Shown: positions 24,548 to 33,511 of the stretch, in pieces
How positions within the stretch are numbered: position 1 is the stretch's first letter
Layout of the letters: each line of letters begins with the position of its first letter
DNA from: Candidatus Zixiibacteriota bacterium
GTDB lineage: Bacteria; Zixibacteria; MSB-5A5; GN15; JAAZOE01
Length of the DNA stretch: 64,000 bases
Assembly (NCBI GenBank): GCA_023138975.1
Contig: JAGLON010000002.1
Span: 202,378-266,377, forward strand
Direction: 5' to 3'
Translations under genes and position numbers: made by a program
Notes under the pieces: model-generated
The model's input: only the letters and a program-made list of their open reading frames with translations
Databases searched by the model: none
What the model was told of the DNA's origin: nothing

Positions 24548-26034
24548 TTCACACCTCCCGTCAGATAAGCGATTAAAAGTTTTAGTTCTTCATCCGTTCC
24601 GGTAAACGGAGGCATCTCCTCGGTGAGATCCTCCAGGACGAGAATGATTTCCTCGGTTTCCTCAGCATCGATGCCCTCAAACGTGTCGGCCAACGGCCGG
24701 AAACCGGTCATCGTATGGCAGCCGCCGCATCGCCGTTGGAAAACGATGTCAGCTTTTTGAGTTTCCGTCAATGATGCGTGAGTTGTCAGCGGATCGGGCC
24801 CCGCGATAGTTTTTAGATATCCGGCTAAGGCGATAGCATCATCATCATTGCCGGGGAAAGGCGCCATCCGTCCCTGAAAAAGATGTAACCTCGGGATGAT
24901 ATTGGCGATAAACTCTTCATCGAGCCCGGCCAGTTTATCATCGAGCGATTTGTAACCGCTAATTGTGTGGCAGGACCGGCAACCGGACAAATACAGATCA
25001 CGCCCCCGGTCTCCGGTTGAATACGTAACCATCAATGGCTCGGTAGCGGGAAGACTCGGCACTTCGGAAGCTAACAGATTATTACTGTATAGGAAACCTT
25101 GAATAACAAACGGTTTGCGGATAGCCTCACGCGACCATTCAAATCCGCCCATAGCTAATAGTCCGCACATCATTAAGACTCCGGCCGAAACATAACCGGA
25201 ATGGCGAGGGAAAATAATATTGCTGAGCAACGTTAATAGAAACAGGATACCGGAGGCGAAAAGCATAACTTGAAACGCTATTGAGGCCGCGCTGCCGGGA
25301 GTAAAACCGTCGAGGACAGCTTGAGGGTGGGCGTTATAGTACCAGATACCAATAGGAATTGACAGAAGCAGGGGAATTAATATAAAGGCTCCGTTCCGGC
25401 GCATCACCCGTATTTTAAGCTCAACATTTTTCTCTTTTGCTACCGATAGCGTCGCAAATAGTCCGGCGACAATTATCGCGATGCAGGTTCTAAATAGAGT
25501 CGATGGCAGGTAGGTCGGATTCAAAAAGCCATCCCAGAAGTTTCCGGTAGTAACCCATTCGGCGGGAGTAAGCATAAATGTCAGGATACCGTTGATAATT
25601 ACCAGCGACATCCAGGCAGATATAAAGTATATCCAGCCAACGGCGATATGGGTGGATGATTTCAGTTTTTTCCAACCGTAATAATAAATCAGGGCTGCGG
25701 CAATTTCGATAAAGAAGAAGACCCATTCGGTGGCCCATGCCCAAACGTAATTATTGATCAACCATTTGGTGCCGTTGGGATGAATTAGGCCGATTGTAAC
25801 CCAGATTCCAACGCCGGTAACGGCGCCGTAAACAAGAGTCGTCAAGGCGAAAAATCTGGAATGTTTTTTTACATATTCCAGGTGCTGGTTATCGTTTTTG
25901 CGCTTAGCCCAGATCTCAGCCAGGACGAGGTATAAACCACCGCCAATCGCGAAATGCGAAACGAAAACATGCGGTATCGCGATTATTGCCATCAACAGGC
26001 CGTTAGATATGAATGGTTCCCAATTTGGATACAT
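24544..26034 (-). CDS. CydA-like membrane protein fused to two c-type cytochrome domains
   Basis: 496 residues. The first 320 or so hold about eight or nine membrane segments with HVFVSHFAIGGGLYLVLAE near the N-terminus, a CydA-type histidine region. The C-terminal 160 residues carry two haem c sites, CRSCH near residue 351 and CGGCH near 435, each with a downstream methionine (GRMAPF and EEMPPF) as likely axial ligand. Such bd-like proteins with fused haem c are known from some nitrite-oxidising and other deep-branching bacteria. The quinol-binding Q-loop of true bd oxidases is not evident. The ATG follows AGCAGG. Translationally coupled to the next gene by a four-base overlap. Confidence 0.65.
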   Translation of the reverse strand: MYPNWEPFISNGLLMAIIAIPHVFVSHFAIGGGLYLVLAEIWAKRKNDNQHLEYVKKHSRFFALTTLVYGAVTGVGIWVTIGLIHPNGTKWLINNYVWAWATEWVFFFIEIAAALIYYYGWKKLKSSTHIAVGWIYFISAWMSLVIINGILTFMLTPAEWVTTGNFWDGFLNPTYLPSTLFRTCIAIIVAGLFATLSVAKEKNVELKIRVMRRNGAFILIPLLLSIPIGIWYYNAHPQAVLDGFTPGSAASIAFQVMLFASGILFLLTLLSNIIFPRHSGYVSAGVLMMCGLLAMGGFEWSREAIRKPFVIQGFLYSNNLLASEVPSLPATEPLMVTYSTGDRGRDLYLSGCRSCHTISGYKSLDDKLAGLDEEFIANIIPRLHLFQGRMAPFPGNDDDAIALAGYLKTIAGPDPLTTHASLTETQKADIVFQRRCGGCHTMTGFRPLADTFEGIDAEETEEIILVLEDLTEEMPPFTGTDEELKLLIAYLTGGVK

Positions 26035-26071
26035 GGTACCTGCTCTTTATCTAAATCCTAATTTGTTTTCT

Positions 26072-26497
26072 TCATTGAGATATTTTTTTTCTGAAATAGA
26101 TGATTTTGTCCCATCCTTCATAACCGCAACGCCGGAAGAGCGACATTGACGGGAAGTTTTCATCTTCTATAAGCGCGGAAAAAACCTCAACTCCCATATC
26201 CTTCAAGAATTCTTCGGTCTTTTCCAAAAGGCGCTCGGCCAGACGATGCCCCCGATAATCGGGATCAATGGCCAACCGGTTTATCCATCCCTTGCGCCCG
26301 TCTGACGAGCCGATAACAGCCCCTATCATTTTACCTTCATCGGTTTTCATAATGTATATGACAACGTGATCGTCGAAAACTTGACGCTCAATTTTGGTGC
26401 GTGTATCCCGGTCTTCACGATCAAATGGCAGTCCGGTCCGCTCCCAGAGCGCAATCAGCTCATCGTATTCTTCAATATTAAATATCTCAATACTCAT
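26072..26497 (-). CDS. GNAT family N-acetyltransferase
   Basis: Acetyl-CoA-dependent acyltransferase of about 141 residues starting at ATG 26497; the in-frame TTG at 26503 is less likely. The acetyl-CoA-binding segment is visible as INRLAIDPDYRGHRLAERLLEKTEEFL, and the C-terminal FRRCGYEGWDKIIYF block fits the fold. Small GNATs of this build acetylate small molecules or protein N-termini. The substrate is unknown. It lies 37 bases upstream of the CydA-like gene on the same strand, but nothing ties their functions together. Confidence 0.85.
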   Translation of the reverse strand: MSIEIFNIEEYDELIALWERTGLPFDREDRDTRTKIERQVFDDHVVIYIMKTDEGKMIGAVIGSSDGRKGWINRLAIDPDYRGHRLAERLLEKTEEFLKDMGVEVFSALIEDENFPSMSLFRRCGYEGWDKIIYFRKKISQ

Positions 26498-26590
26498 GTT
26501 CAAGGCATACCTGATGTTTGTATTTTCAGTTGGAAAGTTATATCGAGGGTGTGTCTATAGCAAGTTTAACTTCACATTGGAATAAATTCG

Positions 26591-26628
26591 CAAAAAAATA
26601 GCCGGACAAAATTAGATTGTCCGGTTAT
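26591..26628 (-). terminator. Intrinsic terminator for the TPR lipoprotein gene
   Basis: On the minus strand a 12-bp stem (ATAACCGGACAA with TTGTCCGGCTAT, one G-U pair) is followed by seven T. It lies 21 bases after the stop at 26649. Confidence 0.9.
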
Positions 26629-26648
26629 TATCAGCTTAGTCGGGCGTA

Positions 26649-27179
26649 TTAAAATGCCTTAGGATGTATTTTGCCCTTTTTCCCTTTTCGGGTTTTTATT
26701 TGAACTCGTTCAGCGCCGGCTTTGGCCGGAGCATGCGACGGATTAAGCGTCAGGGTTTTGGAGTACAATTCCTGAGCCCGCTCAAGATGACCCTCTTTCT
26801 CCCAGCTAATCGCCATGGCAAATGTAATCTGAGCATGGGTCTCAAGTATATCGGGAGCATACTTGGCGGCATTCTTGAAAGAGCTGATTGAGCGGTCGTA
26901 CCGGTTCTGTTTTTGTTGAGTCAAGCCCATGTAATAATAAGCTTCCCAGTTCTCACGGTTATTAGTGATGGCTCGAATGAAATGTTTTGTGGCTTGAGTG
27001 TATTTACCGATTAGATAAAGCCGTCTTCCCTGCTTCACATGGTTATAAGAAGAAACGTGGCGTCCTTTGTTTATAGTCTGTTGAGCGTCGTCGACAGGAT
27101 GAGTCTTTATTACGGTTGTTTGGCTGCTGCAACTGACGATGAAAAGAAGTAAAGTAGTAATTATCAATGCTCGTACCAT
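26649..27179 (-). CDS. TPR-repeat lipoprotein
   Basis: 176 residues with a lipobox FIVSC (cysteine near residue 17), so anchored to the periplasmic face of a membrane. Three TPR units are visible: QGRRLYLIGKYTQATKHFIRA, AYYYMGLTQQKQNRYDRSI and AISWEKEGHLERAQELYSKTL. The C-terminus is very basic (KTRKGKKGK). TPR lipoproteins usually act as assembly or scaffold factors in the envelope. GGAGG five bases before the ATG is a strong ribosome site, and a strong terminator ends the single-gene unit. Confidence 0.85.
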   Translation of the reverse strand: MVRALIITTLLLFIVSCSSQTTVIKTHPVDDAQQTINKGRHVSSYNHVKQGRRLYLIGKYTQATKHFIRAITNNRENWEAYYYMGLTQQKQNRYDRSISSFKNAAKYAPDILETHAQITFAMAISWEKEGHLERAQELYSKTLTLNPSHAPAKAGAERVQIKTRKGKKGKIHPKAF

Positions 27180-27266
27180 GTTTTCCTCCGTATAAGTTCT
27201 TCTTCAACTTATATCGGAAGAATAAAAACCAGCCTGATAGGGGAGTAAAAAATTACTCTAAATAAG

Positions 27267-27299
27267 AAATATCCTGTTCAGTTGTTGAACAGGATATTT
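27267..27299 (-). terminator. Palindromic terminator after the squalene/phytoene synthase-like gene
   Basis: A perfect 14-bp stem (AAATATCCTGTTCA with TGAACAGGATATTT) and a 5-base loop, 15 bases after the stop at 27314. The U-tract on the minus strand is interrupted (ATTTCTTATTT), so efficiency is uncertain. Confidence 0.65.
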
Positions 27300-27313
27300 G
27301 CAAAGAGTTTAGT

Positions 27314-28303
27314 TTAGGCGCTGATTGGTTCGGATGAAATTAATGCGGTCAAGCGAGTTGTTACCAGTTCTGAACTTATACCGGAATGTTTCGAAGCCCT
27401 TTCGGCAGCCAGCATGATTTCGCTGCTGGAAAGGTTTAAGTTTTCGTGAATCAAAATACACTGTTGATCAGAAATCTTGGCAGCCGTCGCCGAATATAAC
27501 TCATAAATGAATCGCAGGGCAAAGCGGCCATCTTCCGGTAGTCTGTCGTCGATAGCCTCAAGCATATCCATTGCTTTGGTTTGATAATCTTGCAGGCGGT
27601 TGAAATACCACTTGATCATATTAGTGAATTTCAAACTCTGCTGCCAACCGTTGGCATTTTTCGCAAGCTCATTTTCGTCAATATTGAACATATTGGTTGT
27701 ATCTTTATCGAGATAAATCAGAGGTTCCTTGCCCGATGTGAAATCCTTTTTGAAATCTCGTAAAACATGGACTAAATAGGAGAATAAGGCTAAGGGACGA
27801 GCGGCCTCGCGAATGTCAATTTCAGGTAAAACTATTTGTCCTCGATCATCGAAACTACTGGCGGCCAAGTGCATAAAGATAGATGCCGGGGCCACTGCAG
27901 CGCCTTCTGAATAATCTAAGAATTGATTAAAAGTCTCGAAACGGTCGTTTTCGATATCAAACTTCATCGCTCCGGCCAGTTCGATAAAAGGCCATGAGGG
28001 AATCTCAAAACGAGCAATTGCCAGTTTTATATCCTGAGCGTACGGCACTGAATCATCAAATTTCCGGTTAGCAAACATTTCTATAAACCGGTCGATTTCT
28101 GCGCTGATTTCTTGTTTGCACAGGGTTGACATATTGCCCGCGGAGCGGTTATCATCAACGATGTCATCGGTCAATCTCATAGCCGCATAAGTAGCCAAAA
28201 AGGCGCGGAACTTATCGTCAGGCTCCAAAAAGTTTGCCGCCAAATATAGATTGGGAGTGCCCTTGCGGGCTAAATTCTGGCTGAATTCGTAGTTGTTTGT
28301 CAT
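27314..28303 (-). CDS. Squalene/phytoene synthase family protein
   Basis: Head-to-head prenyl synthase fold, 329 residues. Both aspartate-rich motifs are present: DDIVDD at 46-51 and the second in RDFKKD with D183 and D187. The EGAAVAPASIFMHL block between them also fits. Such enzymes condense two prenyl diphosphates to squalene, dehydrosqualene or phytoene. No desaturase, cyclase or hopanoid gene is near, so the product cannot be named. No strong ribosome site precedes the ATG at 28303. Likely single-gene unit with the palindrome at 27267 as terminator. Confidence 0.8.
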   Translation of the reverse strand: MTNNYEFSQNLARKGTPNLYLAANFLEPDDKFRAFLATYAAMRLTDDIVDDNRSAGNMSTLCKQEISAEIDRFIEMFANRKFDDSVPYAQDIKLAIARFEIPSWPFIELAGAMKFDIENDRFETFNQFLDYSEGAAVAPASIFMHLAASSFDDRGQIVLPEIDIREAARPLALFSYLVHVLRDFKKDFTSGKEPLIYLDKDTTNMFNIDENELAKNANGWQQSLKFTNMIKWYFNRLQDYQTKAMDMLEAIDDRLPEDGRFALRFIYELYSATAAKISDQQCILIHENLNLSSSEIMLAAERASKHSGISSELVTTRLTALISSEPISA

Positions 28304-28363
28304 TATATTACATTATACGAGGGTAGAAAGATAAAGTTGATATTTAACTGATTTTAGCGTCTT

Positions 28364-29620
28364 TTATTTACGTTTTATGATTCGGGAGTAGAATTCCCGT
28401 AACATTTGAACGATAATTTTACGTGTTGCGGGAAAATCTGAAAAATCGATATCATCAAGAAACAGGCGGCGGAAATTGAAATAATCCCTAAAATTATAAC
28501 CGACATTCCGCCCCTTAAATACATTTAAAACCATTGAAAGAGTATCAGAGAATAATATTCTGGCGCGAACATTTTTACTATTTATAGTTTTAGGAATATC
28601 CCGGTTTAATGCTGCCTGGCATAACAGGGTTGGAAAATGTACTCCGTTGGCCATAGCCAACGGCACCGAGCCCCAGAACCGGGGATTGGCTTCAAGGAAC
28701 TTGTAATCGGGAAGTTTTCCCTGCTGCACCATTTCCTTGAATTCAAACATTACGACACCATGCCAATTCAGAGTTTGCAGAAGTTTGCTTAACTGATCCG
28801 TCAATCGGAGGTTATCAATATCCCATGGTTCCCGGCTGGTGGAGGCGCCTCCGGAAATTGGGAACTCACGCACCCGCTTATGTCCAAAATGCTGCAATAG
28901 ATTTGGTTTATCCCAGTGGATAGAAGAAATACCCGTGCCGCGACCAACGATATTTTCCTGAACTATGATATCCTCGTTTTCCAGTTTTGCACAGGCAGTT
29001 TTCAATTCGTCTACGGAATGGACACGATAGACTCCGACGGAAGATGTGGAACGGCGGGTTTTAACAATCAGCGGAAATACAATCCCGGAGTGATCGTTGA
29101 TGAAGTGATCAGCGGTTTTATAGTTTTCCATCGCTGAATAGGAAACGCCGGTCAAACCGGCTTTGGCTACAACCTCCTGAACCGGTTCGGTAGTATCTCC
29201 GATTGACCAGCATCGCGGCAAATAGGCAACGTCAATATTCCCACCGAGGAGTTCAAAGAAATATTTTTTATCATGAAAAAGAAGCAGCTTGTGATAGTTT
29301 TCAAAGGGAAACAAAGCATGTTTTTCGATGATGTCTTTTTTCTTTGCCAGAGCCATCATTTCGGCAGCATTGACCGGAAGAACAATATCAATGTTCTTTT
29401 CCTGAATGAAATCAACTACTGATTTGACAAAAGCATCTTCGTCTGTTTTTGGATTAGGGTATATTAAATTATAAGATTTATCTTTAATACAGTTGGAAAA
29501 CAGTCCCGGCGCACCGGCGCGATAATCAGCTCCGCACACATCAAAGCCGTTATCGGATAAATTTTTGAGGATATTCCAACCCTTGACGAAACAATTGAGA
29601 ACGAGAACTCGAGTGCTCAT
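28364..29620 (-). CDS. ATP-grasp ligase-like protein
   Basis: 418 residues of the carbamoyl-phosphate-synthase-like ATP-grasp group. An N-terminal pre-ATP-grasp domain (VLVLNCFVKGWNILKNL) is followed by the nucleotide-binding region with PLIVKTRRSTSSVGVYRV and the metal-binding FKFLEANPRFWGSVPLAM block, read as FLEANPRFWGS. Enzymes of this type join a carboxylate to an amine. The acceptor is unknown. ATG 29620 is preferred over the upstream GTG 29629. It begins 21 bases after a polysaccharide-deacetylase-like gene, a pairing seen in surface-glycan or exopolysaccharide modification loci, so the two are probably one operon. Confidence 0.8.
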   Translation of the reverse strand: MSTRVLVLNCFVKGWNILKNLSDNGFDVCGADYRAGAPGLFSNCIKDKSYNLIYPNPKTDEDAFVKSVVDFIQEKNIDIVLPVNAAEMMALAKKKDIIEKHALFPFENYHKLLLFHDKKYFFELLGGNIDVAYLPRCWSIGDTTEPVQEVVAKAGLTGVSYSAMENYKTADHFINDHSGIVFPLIVKTRRSTSSVGVYRVHSVDELKTACAKLENEDIIVQENIVGRGTGISSIHWDKPNLLQHFGHKRVREFPISGGASTSREPWDIDNLRLTDQLSKLLQTLNWHGVVMFEFKEMVQQGKLPDYKFLEANPRFWGSVPLAMANGVHFPTLLCQAALNRDIPKTINSKNVRARILFSDTLSMVLNVFKGRNVGYNFRDYFNFRRLFLDDIDFSDFPATRKIIVQMLREFYSRIIKRK

Positions 29621-29641
29621 AGAACGCACCCACTTAGTCTG

Positions 29642-30535
29642 CTATTTCTCATTTGTATCGCTTTCCGATTTTTGTCCTACTAACTGACCTTTATAATCCG
29701 ATGTTCCCATGAATCGCTTGACCATATTTTTGGCTGAATCAAGTCCGAAATCAAACATCCAGGTTAAAATATCGCCGGACCATCGATCAGGATGCATATT
29801 CATGTATACACGATGGTTTTTGGTGGTACCAAGTATTGCACTTAAATCCTCAAGGTTATTTAGTCCGGCGGTTTTACAATCGTCAATATGGTCTTTGAGA
29901 TTGTATCGAGGATTGAACCGGCCGGTATCGGGAATGTAAACATCAAAATCTTTGCCTGTAATATCAATTGAAGCATCACCGATTAACCGGTTGGTTACTT
30001 TCTCAGCAACCAAATCACGGTCATATGTAAAGGCGAGTTGATCCAGGAAGTTATCGTCCCGCAACAAATGCACAACCTGACGATTATCAACATCGGATAT
30101 GGGGTTGCCGTGCGCACAAACCGATTTAATGGGGAATCCCAGTTTGTCCAAATCCAACAGGGAACCGACAAAAAAGCCGACTGCGTCGCGGGCGACTTGA
30201 TTATTCGGAGCCTTTTGATGAGTGTCAATCTCTTCGTAATGATAACCGATCTGGTGTCCTAACTCAGCGATTTTTGTTATAATTGGAATATCACTTTCAA
30301 AAAACTTTCGGCGGATATAGTAGGTTGTTGCAATCCCTTGGTCGGCTTCTATTTTAGCTAAGACCAACGCCCGCTTGGGATAATAGTCGACATCATGGCG
30401 AATGGCGGTAAATTTCCCTTCTGGGATAAACCCGTCGAGACGAAATTCAAGGACCTTTTCGATTCCATGAATAGCATAGCCGGCTCCGGTAATCGTATCC
30501 AGAAGCTTTTTGTATGAGTCAAATGTAAACAGCAT
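29642..30535 (-). CDS. Polysaccharide deacetylase-like (NodB-fold) protein
   Basis: 297 residues with no signal peptide. The NodB-type metal site is recognisable: AIRHDVDYYP (H47, D48, D50) and GHQIGYHYEEID (H93, H98). Most family members remove N- or O-acetyl groups from sugars. The first motif has the HDVD form found in a cytoplasmic subgroup often encoded beside ATP-grasp proteins, as here. The likely role is sugar or surface-glycan precursor modification, which is inference. The gene is first in a two-gene minus-strand unit. Confidence 0.75.
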   Translation of the reverse strand: MLFTFDSYKKLLDTITGAGYAIHGIEKVLEFRLDGFIPEGKFTAIRHDVDYYPKRALVLAKIEADQGIATTYYIRRKFFESDIPIITKIAELGHQIGYHYEEIDTHQKAPNNQVARDAVGFFVGSLLDLDKLGFPIKSVCAHGNPISDVDNRQVVHLLRDDNFLDQLAFTYDRDLVAEKVTNRLIGDASIDITGKDFDVYIPDTGRFNPRYNLKDHIDDCKTAGLNNLEDLSAILGTTKNHRVYMNMHPDRWSGDILTWMFDFGLDSAKNMVKRFMGTSDYKGQLVGQKSESDTNEK

Positions 30536-30645
30536 ATTTCTTATACGTTATAAATCCTATGACGAAATATAATATCCTATCTATCGGCGTTTTAAATCCA
30601 GTGTATAATACTATGAAACGGAAATCTTGTCAAAAGAGAATTGTG

Positions 30646-31383
30646 CTAAACAATCGGCAGGATGCTGTCTGTGTCGAATTCAGATTTAATATTCCGGCAC
30701 ATTTTTGATAGTGCGCTCTTACCCCGAAGCTCGTCAACGAATGATCCATGATCAGCACTATAAAGCATAATCCGAGGTAATTCATCCTTTTTTGCCAAAG
30801 GAAGCACTCGAAAAGATAATGTCGTGAGCATTCCCAAAGTGCCCCAGCTATTATAGAATAATCGGGAAACATCATAACCCGATACCGATTTAAACGTTAA
30901 TGCTCCGGGTGTGACAATAGAACCATCTGGCAGGACAGCCTCGACCGATAGTAAATACCGGCTAAAGGGAACAGTGTGAGTCCCATCGCTCCCGGCAAGT
31001 CCGACCGCCAGAGCTCCTCCGAAGGAGCCGGGGTAATTGGTTTCACCAAATGGAAACCATAGATTATGTTCAGCCAGAGTTTTATTGATCTCTTTTAGCG
31101 GGTACCCGGATCCGACCGTTATATAGAAGTCTTTGTCACCAATTTCAATGACGCCGTTTAGGCGATCTGATTTTAGGACCAGCATTTCAGAGAATGTCAT
31201 GCCAACGGGGTCAATTTCATTTCCATAACCGGAAATGAATCCCTGTTGTTTATATTTTCGCATGCGATTGAATATGTCGGCGATTTCGGCTGATGACTCC
31301 GGATGAAAGGTGGCAATGCTTTTTTGCCATGTGAGGCCGAGGGGATACTCTGTTAGAATATCATTTTCAAGTTGATTATTCAT
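30646..31383 (-). CDS. Short FAD-binding oxidase, GlcE-like
   Basis: About 245 residues with the PCMH-type FAD domain: LKSDRLNGVIEIGDKDFYITVGSG, then GSFGGALAVGLAGSDGTHTVPFSRYLLSVEAVLPDG and KSVSGYDVSRLFYNSWGTLG. The C-terminus (KSEFDTDSILP) matches the usual family end. It is shorter than GlcE or GlcD and lacks their cap domain, as in subunits of glycolate oxidase-like complexes. No glcD or glcF gene is near. ATG 31383 is chosen because TATATAAT lies just upstream; a GTG at 31410 would leave only 40 bases to the divergent gene. Confidence 0.75.
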   Translation of the reverse strand: MNNQLENDILTEYPLGLTWQKSIATFHPESSAEIADIFNRMRKYKQQGFISGYGNEIDPVGMTFSEMLVLKSDRLNGVIEIGDKDFYITVGSGYPLKEINKTLAEHNLWFPFGETNYPGSFGGALAVGLAGSDGTHTVPFSRYLLSVEAVLPDGSIVTPGALTFKSVSGYDVSRLFYNSWGTLGMLTTLSFRVLPLAKKDELPRIMLYSADHGSFVDELRGKSALSKMCRNIKSEFDTDSILPIV

Positions 31384-31392
31384 GTGTGATGT

Positions 31393-31400
31393 TATATAAT
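31393..31400. promoter_or_regulatory. Possible divergent promoter region
   Basis: TTATATAATAAAG lies in the 67-base gap between the minus-strand FAD gene and the plus-strand membrane/TPR gene. It could serve as -10 in either direction. No convincing -35 is visible. Confidence 0.3.
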
Positions 31401-31450
31401 AAAGTGTCACATCATGGGCAAGTTTTATTTAACAAGAGTGGACAATCTCG

Positions 31451-33481
31451 ATGGCACAAGGACGAAGCAATCGAAGTACCACATCTGTTGCAATTGTAGG
31501 TATAGCCTCATTGGTTTTAGTTATGCCTGTGATCGCTGTTTTATTGCCACAAATGCGGGCTTGGGGATTTAATCATCTTAGTTTTCTGCCGGCCGGGTTT
31601 ACCTGGGCTTATGTCTTATTATCTGCCGGTTCTTTGATCCTGTTGTTTAAACCGGGATATGCAGCGCAGGTTTATAATGCTGCCGCAGGCTTTACATTGG
31701 GCGATCAAAACTGGCGGAAATGGTGGATAATCGCGGGTCTGTTTTCGGTTATCTTTTGGCTTTTTCGACTACCGGTTTTTTTACTCGGCGACAGCTATTC
31801 AGCGGTAGCCAATATCTCCAATGATCTTCCAGTTATCTACAAGTGGTCTGAAATTGGCGCGATAGTCATTGTTAATTCATTAGCTCAACTGGTTTCAGGA
31901 CTTACAGACAATCCCGGCTTGTTGTCCTATAATATAATAGCAGTTCTTTCCGGAGGCGTGACGGTATTATTATTCCTGGCCATTGCCTATGAATCAGGTA
32001 ATAATCAGCGGGAGAGAATGCTGGTTTTCGGTCTATCTATTTGTGCCGGATGGGTTTTATTATTTTTTGGTTATACCGAAAACTATCCGGTTCTTTGGCC
32101 GTTTGTTACCGGATACATATTTTTCTCGCTTCGCTATTTGAATAAAAAAGGCAGTCTGATTGTCCCTGCGGTATTTCTGTTGGCCGCATTGATACTTCAC
32201 CTCCAGATATTGTTTTTCCTGTTTTCATTTGCGATAGTACTGTTTTCGCACGGCAAACCTGCTAATTTTTATTACCGTTTCAAAAAAAGTATGATTGCGG
32301 GGTATGCGCTAGTCATCCTAATGGGCGTGATTCTCTTTGCCTGGCTATATCAAAACTCCTTAGAGTTTCGCATATATATTATTCCGTTATTAGGCAGGTC
32401 AGGAATTTCCGGCGAGTATTCTTTACTATCGCTCCGGCATTTAGCCGATATAGGAAATCAATTTATTATCCTCATGCCGATATTTCCGGTGTTACTGGTA
32501 GCAGGGTGGCAAGGTTGGAAAAAACTTACTTCGGATAAAATAAATCAGTTTTTACTGCTGCTTACTCTCGGTAGTCTGGCGTTTTTACTCCTTATTGATC
32601 CCAAGCTTGGTATGGGACGCGACTGGGATCTGTTTGCATTGGCCGGGTTGCCTCCGATGTTGCTGCTTGCTCGCGGCATCATTGCTAAATCGGATAAACT
32701 TGGAAATTATTTTCCAGTAATTATAATTATACTTTTAACTACAATAATGCCGTTTTTTGCGGTAAACCTCGACTATAATGGCGCGATTACTAAATATGAA
32801 TTTTTACTCAATCTTGATTCTTACCGGAGCAGATCTGGCATTACTTCTTTGCGCGAGCATTATTTGGCGCAGGGAAACATTGAGGCGGTCGATAGTCTCA
32901 ATGAAGTTCTGGTAAGCACTTTTCCCTCGACACGGTTAGCGCCATTGGCGTATAACCTTATAGCGATCGGGCGATTTGACGAAGCCAAACTACTTATCGA
33001 CTCAATGGCTATATTAGAACCAAATGCTATTGATGTGTATAATTTACGCGGGACATATTATTTAAAACTTGGTCGAATGAAACAAGCTATAGATGAACTG
33101 CAAATAGCGGCGCGATTGGGTCGATATGATAGCCGGCCGCTGGTAAACCTTGCTCAAGCTTATAGTCAAACCCACCAGTTTGACAAAATGATGACTGTAC
33201 TTCGAGACGCTCAAGCGCGTAATCCGGGCTCGATTCTCGTTGCCGAGGGGTTGGCAACCGGATTTTACGCATTGGCTCAATACGACTCAGCGCTGGTTTA
33301 CAGCGTTAATATGATTGAGTCGGATCCGGCCCAACCATTGGGATATTATTATGCCGGATTCAGCGCCTATAATATGGGGGACAAGCAAACTGCATCTCGA
33401 ATGTTCACCCGGTTTTTAGAATTAGCTCCCTCCCATCTTCAGGCGAGCCAAGTGAAAGAAATAATGCGTATGATGAAATAA
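31451..33481 (+). CDS. Polytopic membrane protein with TPR tail, tandem paralogue 1
   Basis: 676 residues, about ten membrane segments followed by a C-terminal TPR domain (about 490-676). Blocks shared with the two following genes are RAWGFNHLSFLP (36-47), LLGDSYSAVANI (111-122), KWSEIGAI (131-138), FGYTENYPVLWPF (206-218) and IDPKLGMGRDWDLF (382-395). The layout, with membrane segments, an acidic residue in an early outer loop (GDS) and a TPR tail, resembles GT-C glycosyltransferases of the TMTC type. Transfer of sugar from a lipid carrier is a reasonable guess, not shown. It begins 67 bases from the divergent FAD gene. Confidence 0.6.
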   Translation: MAQGRSNRSTTSVAIVGIASLVLVMPVIAVLLPQMRAWGFNHLSFLPAGFTWAYVLLSAGSLILLFKPGYAAQVYNAAAGFTLGDQNWRKWWIIAGLFSVIFWLFRLPVFLLGDSYSAVANISNDLPVIYKWSEIGAIVIVNSLAQLVSGLTDNPGLLSYNIIAVLSGGVTVLLFLAIAYESGNNQRERMLVFGLSICAGWVLLFFGYTENYPVLWPFVTGYIFFSLRYLNKKGSLIVPAVFLLAALILHLQILFFLFSFAIVLFSHGKPANFYYRFKKSMIAGYALVILMGVILFAWLYQNSLEFRIYIIPLLGRSGISGEYSLLSLRHLADIGNQFIILMPIFPVLLVAGWQGWKKLTSDKINQFLLLLTLGSLAFLLLIDPKLGMGRDWDLFALAGLPPMLLLARGIIAKSDKLGNYFPVIIIILLTTIMPFFAVNLDYNGAITKYEFLLNLDSYRSRSGITSLREHYLAQGNIEAVDSLNEVLVSTFPSTRLAPLAYNLIAIGRFDEAKLLIDSMAILEPNAIDVYNLRGTYYLKLGRMKQAIDELQIAARLGRYDSRPLVNLAQAYSQTHQFDKMMTVLRDAQARNPGSILVAEGLATGFYALAQYDSALVYSVNMIESDPAQPLGYYYAGFSAYNMGDKQTASRMFTRFLELAPSHLQASQVKEIMRMMK

Positions 33482-33511
33482 AGTAAAAACCTTTCTCAAA
33501 GGATTGTCGTG

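Noticed and set aside
31381-31420. CRP-type site in the divergent gap before the membrane/TPR operon
   Set aside because: TGTGA and TCACA half-sites are present but about 18 bases apart, not six; probably chance.
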